In this document: piece after piece, positions 63,248 through 64,000 of the stretch | Layout: each line of letters opens with the position of its first letter | How positions within the stretch are numbered: position 1 is the first letter of the stretch | DNA from: Peribacillus sp. FSL P2-0133 | GTDB lineage: Bacteria; Bacillota; Bacilli; Bacillales; DSM-1321 | Direction: 5' to 3' | DNA: 64,000 nt | NCBI RefSeq assembly: GCF_037975445.1 | Contig: NZ_CP150254.1 | Location: forward strand, 928,001 to 992,000 | Made by a program: the position numbers and the translations under genes | The notes under the pieces: model-generated | What the model saw: only the letters and a program-made list of their open reading frames with translations | Database searches by the model: none | What the model was told of the DNA's origin: nothing

Positions 63248-64000
63248 TTAAGCGTTAATGTTATTTGAGTTTAAGGCATTTTCAACACTTACATAGTTGT
63301 AGCCAAGGTCTGTGGCAACTGCTTCGAACGTGATTTCACCGTTCGCAACATTGACGCCTTTAGCAAGTGCATCATTTTCAAGGATTGCTTTGATGGCACC
63401 TTTGTTTGCAATTTGAAGTGCAAATGGTACTGTTACGTTAGTTAATGCAACTGTAGAAGTTTGAGGCACTGCTCCTGGCATATTCGCCACTGCATAATGC
63501 ACTACTCCATGTTTAACATAAGTAGGGTTATCATGTGTTGTTATGTGGTCGACCGTTTCAAAGATACCGCCTTGGTCGATTGCAACATCTACAATGACTG
63601 AACCAGGAGACATCGATTTAACCATTTCTTCAGTAACGAGCTTAGGAGCTTTAGCACCTGGAATCAATACAGCACCGATTACTAAATCGGCATCTTTAAC
63701 TGCTTCCGCAATATTATAAGGGTTGGAGATAAGTGTAGTCAGTTCATTTCCGAAAATATCATCAAGTTGACGTAGACGGTCAGGGCTTAAGTCAAGAATG
63801 GTAACATCTGCGCCTAATCCAATAGCGATTTTAGCAGCATTCGTTCCAACCATACCTCCGCCGACAACAGCGACCTTACCACGTTTAACTCCAGGAACTC
63901 CGCTTAATAGTATTCCTTTGCCGCCGTTATTTTTTTCAAGGAACTGAGCACCGATTTGTGCAGCCATGCGTCCTGCAACTTCACTCATTGGTGTCAATAA
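63248..64000 (-). CDS. ald: Alanine dehydrogenase, C-terminal two thirds
   Basis: About 250 of the usual ~377 residues are visible; the N-terminal part with the substrate-binding Lys and His lies beyond base 64000. The visible part includes [17 protein letters not shown], the NAD-binding [22 protein letters not shown], the helix-strand with [11 protein letters not shown] and the conserved [12 protein letters not shown] and [16 protein letters not shown] segments. It catalyses reversible oxidative deamination of L-alanine to pyruvate and ammonia and is needed for alanine use and normal sporulation in B. subtilis. Confidence 0.96.
   Translation of the reverse strand, partial: LLTPMSEVAGRMAAQIGAQFLEKNNGGKGILLSGVPGVKRGKVAVVGGGMVGTNAAKIAIGLGADVTILDLSPDRLRQLDDIFGNELTTLISNPYNIAEAVKDADLVIGAVLIPGAKAPKLVTEEMVKSMSPGSVIVDVAIDQGGIFETVDHITTHDNPTYVKHGVVHYAVANMPGAVPQTSTVALTNVTVPFALQIANKGAIKAILENDALAKGVNVANGEITFEAVATDLGYNYVSVENALNSNNINA

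Overview
The window reads as chromosomal DNA of a low-GC, endospore-forming Gram-positive bacterium of the Bacillaceae. Gene content and protein style suggest a Bacillus simplex / Peribacillus-type organism; this is inferred from recognised families, not from a database search. Support comes from the sporulation pair prkA/yhbH, a forespore-type glcU-gdh pair, a LysM-NlpC/P60 autolysin, FbpB, KimA behind a ydaO-type c-di-AMP riboswitch, EpsL/M/N-like proteins, strong AGGAGG-type ribosome sites, frequent TTG/GTG starts and many short hairpin-T terminators. No tRNA, rRNA, CRISPR array, prophage or intact insertion sequence was seen.

Layout. 0-1.2 kb: end of an iron-siderophore importer (two FecCD permeases). 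1.3-6.7 kb: glutamine sensing and use (glnK-glnL divergent from glsA and an APC permease). 6.8-11.6 kb: prkA and yhbH, separated by small genes. 13.2-17.1 kb: a large repeat-containing secreted adhesin and a lipoprotein. 17.7-25.8 kb: one long operon for a surface polysaccharide (nucleotide-sugar dehydrogenase, Wzz/BY-kinase/PHP phosphatase, then an EpsC-L-M-N module predicted to make and transfer a bacillosamine-type sugar). 27.2-28.7 kb: an AtxA/Mga-like PRD regulator with a terminator-like hairpin in its leader. 29.2-35.4 kb: GntR-MFS operon, amino-acid permease, dispersed repeats, a transposase remnant and a cytochrome P450. 36-40.1 kb: galU and a YkoS/YkoT/GtrA-like glycosylation cassette. 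40.5-42.6 kb: riboswitch and kimA. 43.1-49.98 kb: glcU-gdh, FMN reductase, a BASS-family transporter, Rrf2 regulator and nitroreductase, signal peptidase I, cobT. 50-53.4 kb: a sigma-54-type activator divergent from an indolepyruvate decarboxylase-like gene. 53.5-58.7 kb: repeat, FbpB with an overlapping gene, LysM-NlpC autolysin, YcgQ/YcgR pair, DNA glycosylase. 58.8-64 kb: MFS drug exporter with paired operators, proC, a GlcD-type oxidase and truncated ald.

Functional links. Several blocks work as units: GlnK-GlnL with glutaminase; UDP-sugar supply (galU, dehydrogenase, dehydratase) with surface glycosylation; c-di-AMP-controlled potassium uptake; glucose uptake with oxidation for germination.

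The most unusual observation is a decayed second copy of the kimA leader, including the 5' half of the c-di-AMP riboswitch, about 4.6 kb upstream and in the same orientation. The two copies flank the galU-GtrA block. Other points of interest are a divergent small gene broken at an A7 tract, the 5 x 204-bp repeat array in the adhesin, the orphan AtxA-like regulator, and the paired palindromic operators at the drug exporter.
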